Of a DNA stretch of 64,000 bases, positions 63,319 through 64,000 are shown piece by piece. The translations under genes were made by a program, and so were the position numbers. Under the pieces are notes generated by a model, which saw only the letters and a program-made list of their open reading frames with translations, was not told where the DNA came from and made no database searches. This stretch comes from Allium sativum (taxonomy: Eukaryota; Streptophyta; Magnoliopsida; Asparagales; Amaryllidaceae), in the NCBI GenBank assembly GCA_030737875.1, contig CM060912.1, positions 207,713,231-207,777,230 of the forward strand, in the 5' to 3' direction. The stretch's first letter is position 1; every line of letters begins with the position of its first letter.

Positions 63319-64000
63319 CACTACTAGAAAAAGCTAATTTTGTGATGGCAAAATTCATCACAAATTTGGCACTAAACCCATACTTGCGACGGATTTGTGA
63401 TTGTATTTTCCACCTCAATAAAAGTGTGTAAGATCCATTGCTAAAAAATAGTGATGGAATTTGTGATGGAATGGCGACAAAATTGTGATGGAATTTATTA
63501 TATTTTTAACATTTTACTTTATGATGGAATTGCGATGGAAAAATTATACATGATGCATTACATACTCGGTTTGGAATTCCGATGCAAATCCATCACTATT
63601 TTTTTTGAAAGTTAAACACAAATTTTATTAATCAACATAATATTTACAATATACATAAGCTTACGAGCACATACATAACGTCGAGCTTACAATCCAACAA
63701 TCTCAAATCACTACAAGTTTCACTGACCACAAAATAACAAAACACACCATTTCCTAAATGGAAGAATAGTAACTGCTGCATATTCAACCGTGCCATCCTC
63801 CATTGCATATGAGTCAAATAATTCTTTACAACTGCTTATTATCCTAGAAAACAAAAAGTTTTATACAGCAAATACATTGATGACAATTTCCTGAGCATAT
63901 CTCCACTGAACCGCGGTACAAACCACTTAAGTGAAAAATGGATCAAACAGTGGGGATGGGTTGCTCCTAGTGTGTCTTCTCATCGATTTCACATTACTAC
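63316..64000. mobile_element. CACTA (En/Spm) transposon end, runs off the window
   Basis: CACTACTAGAAAAA at 63319 is a typical plant CACTA terminal inverted repeat, preceded by ATG (63316-63318) as the likely 3-bp target copy. The next ~280 bp hold subterminal repeats: at least eight copies of GTGATGG, GCGACGG or TGTGATGGAAT words in both orientations, including a TGTGATGG / CATCACAAA pair directly after the terminus. From ~63600 the sequence is AT-rich. The other end lies outside the window. Confidence 0.8.
63720..63843 (-). CDS. Possible last exon of a CACTA gene
   Basis: On the minus strand an acceptor-like CTTTTTGTTTTCTAG is followed by ~40 codons (including KELFDSYAMEDGTVEYAAV and LPFRKW) and a stop, pointing toward the nearby CACTA end with AT-rich 3' sequence after it. 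The product is not recognised. The frame could be chance. Confidence 0.25.

Overview
The window reads as a gene-poor, AT-rich pile of transposable elements from a flowering plant nuclear genome. The plant assignment rests on five things: primer-binding sites TGGTATCAGAGC (initiator-Met tRNA type) in every LTR element; an intact Tekay/Del-type chromovirus gag-pol; a CACTA end starting CACTACTAGAAAAA; a decayed PIF/Harbinger transposase; and an Angela-like Copia solo LTR. I see no intact host gene and no rRNA or tRNA gene.

Layout. 1-8148 is element A (minus strand): the end of its 3' LTR, a 1.4 kb non-coding internal domain, and a 6.1 kb 5' LTR. A lies inside an older LTR, A' (8149-12588), which itself interrupts the 5' LTR of element E (plus strand, 12589-20471: LTR remnant, 1.5 kb internal, 5.3 kb 3' LTR). 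After a 205 bp spacer comes element B (20682-35629, minus), a complete 14.9 kb Ty3/gypsy element with ~5.17 kb LTRs, the 5-bp duplication CGATC and an uninterrupted 1,414-residue polyprotein. 35635-37715 holds gene relics: an acidic ORF, a GRF-type zinc finger with coiled coil, a Myb/SANT-like Harbinger ORF1 and a 20-bp tandem repeat. Element D (37716-50776, minus) has 5.77/5.78 kb LTRs and a 1.5 kb non-coding internal domain. Then comes a PIF/Harbinger transposase relic (50835-51461), cut by element F (51462-62683, minus). F is the oldest, and its left LTR carries a Copia solo LTR. An unassigned 0.6 kb stretch follows, then the edge of a CACTA transposon from 63319.

The most unusual content is the family formed by A, A', D, E and F: elements that are about 90% LTR, with 1.2-1.5 kb internal domains lacking gag and pol. 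They keep the Tekay-type PBS leader, polypurine tract and LTR ends. Their LTRs share blocks with the coding element B, so B-like elements are plausible helpers. Several stem-loops recur at matching positions in these elements with compensatory or G.U-preserving changes in the sense RNA. One sits in the internal domain of all four internal domains seen, and in two of them its loop contains the self-complementary hexamer GTCGAC, as in retroviral dimerisation hairpins. I consider these RNA structures the best candidate for an undescribed system here.

All boundaries come from reading the sequence by eye. Identity figures are hand counts over stated stretches.
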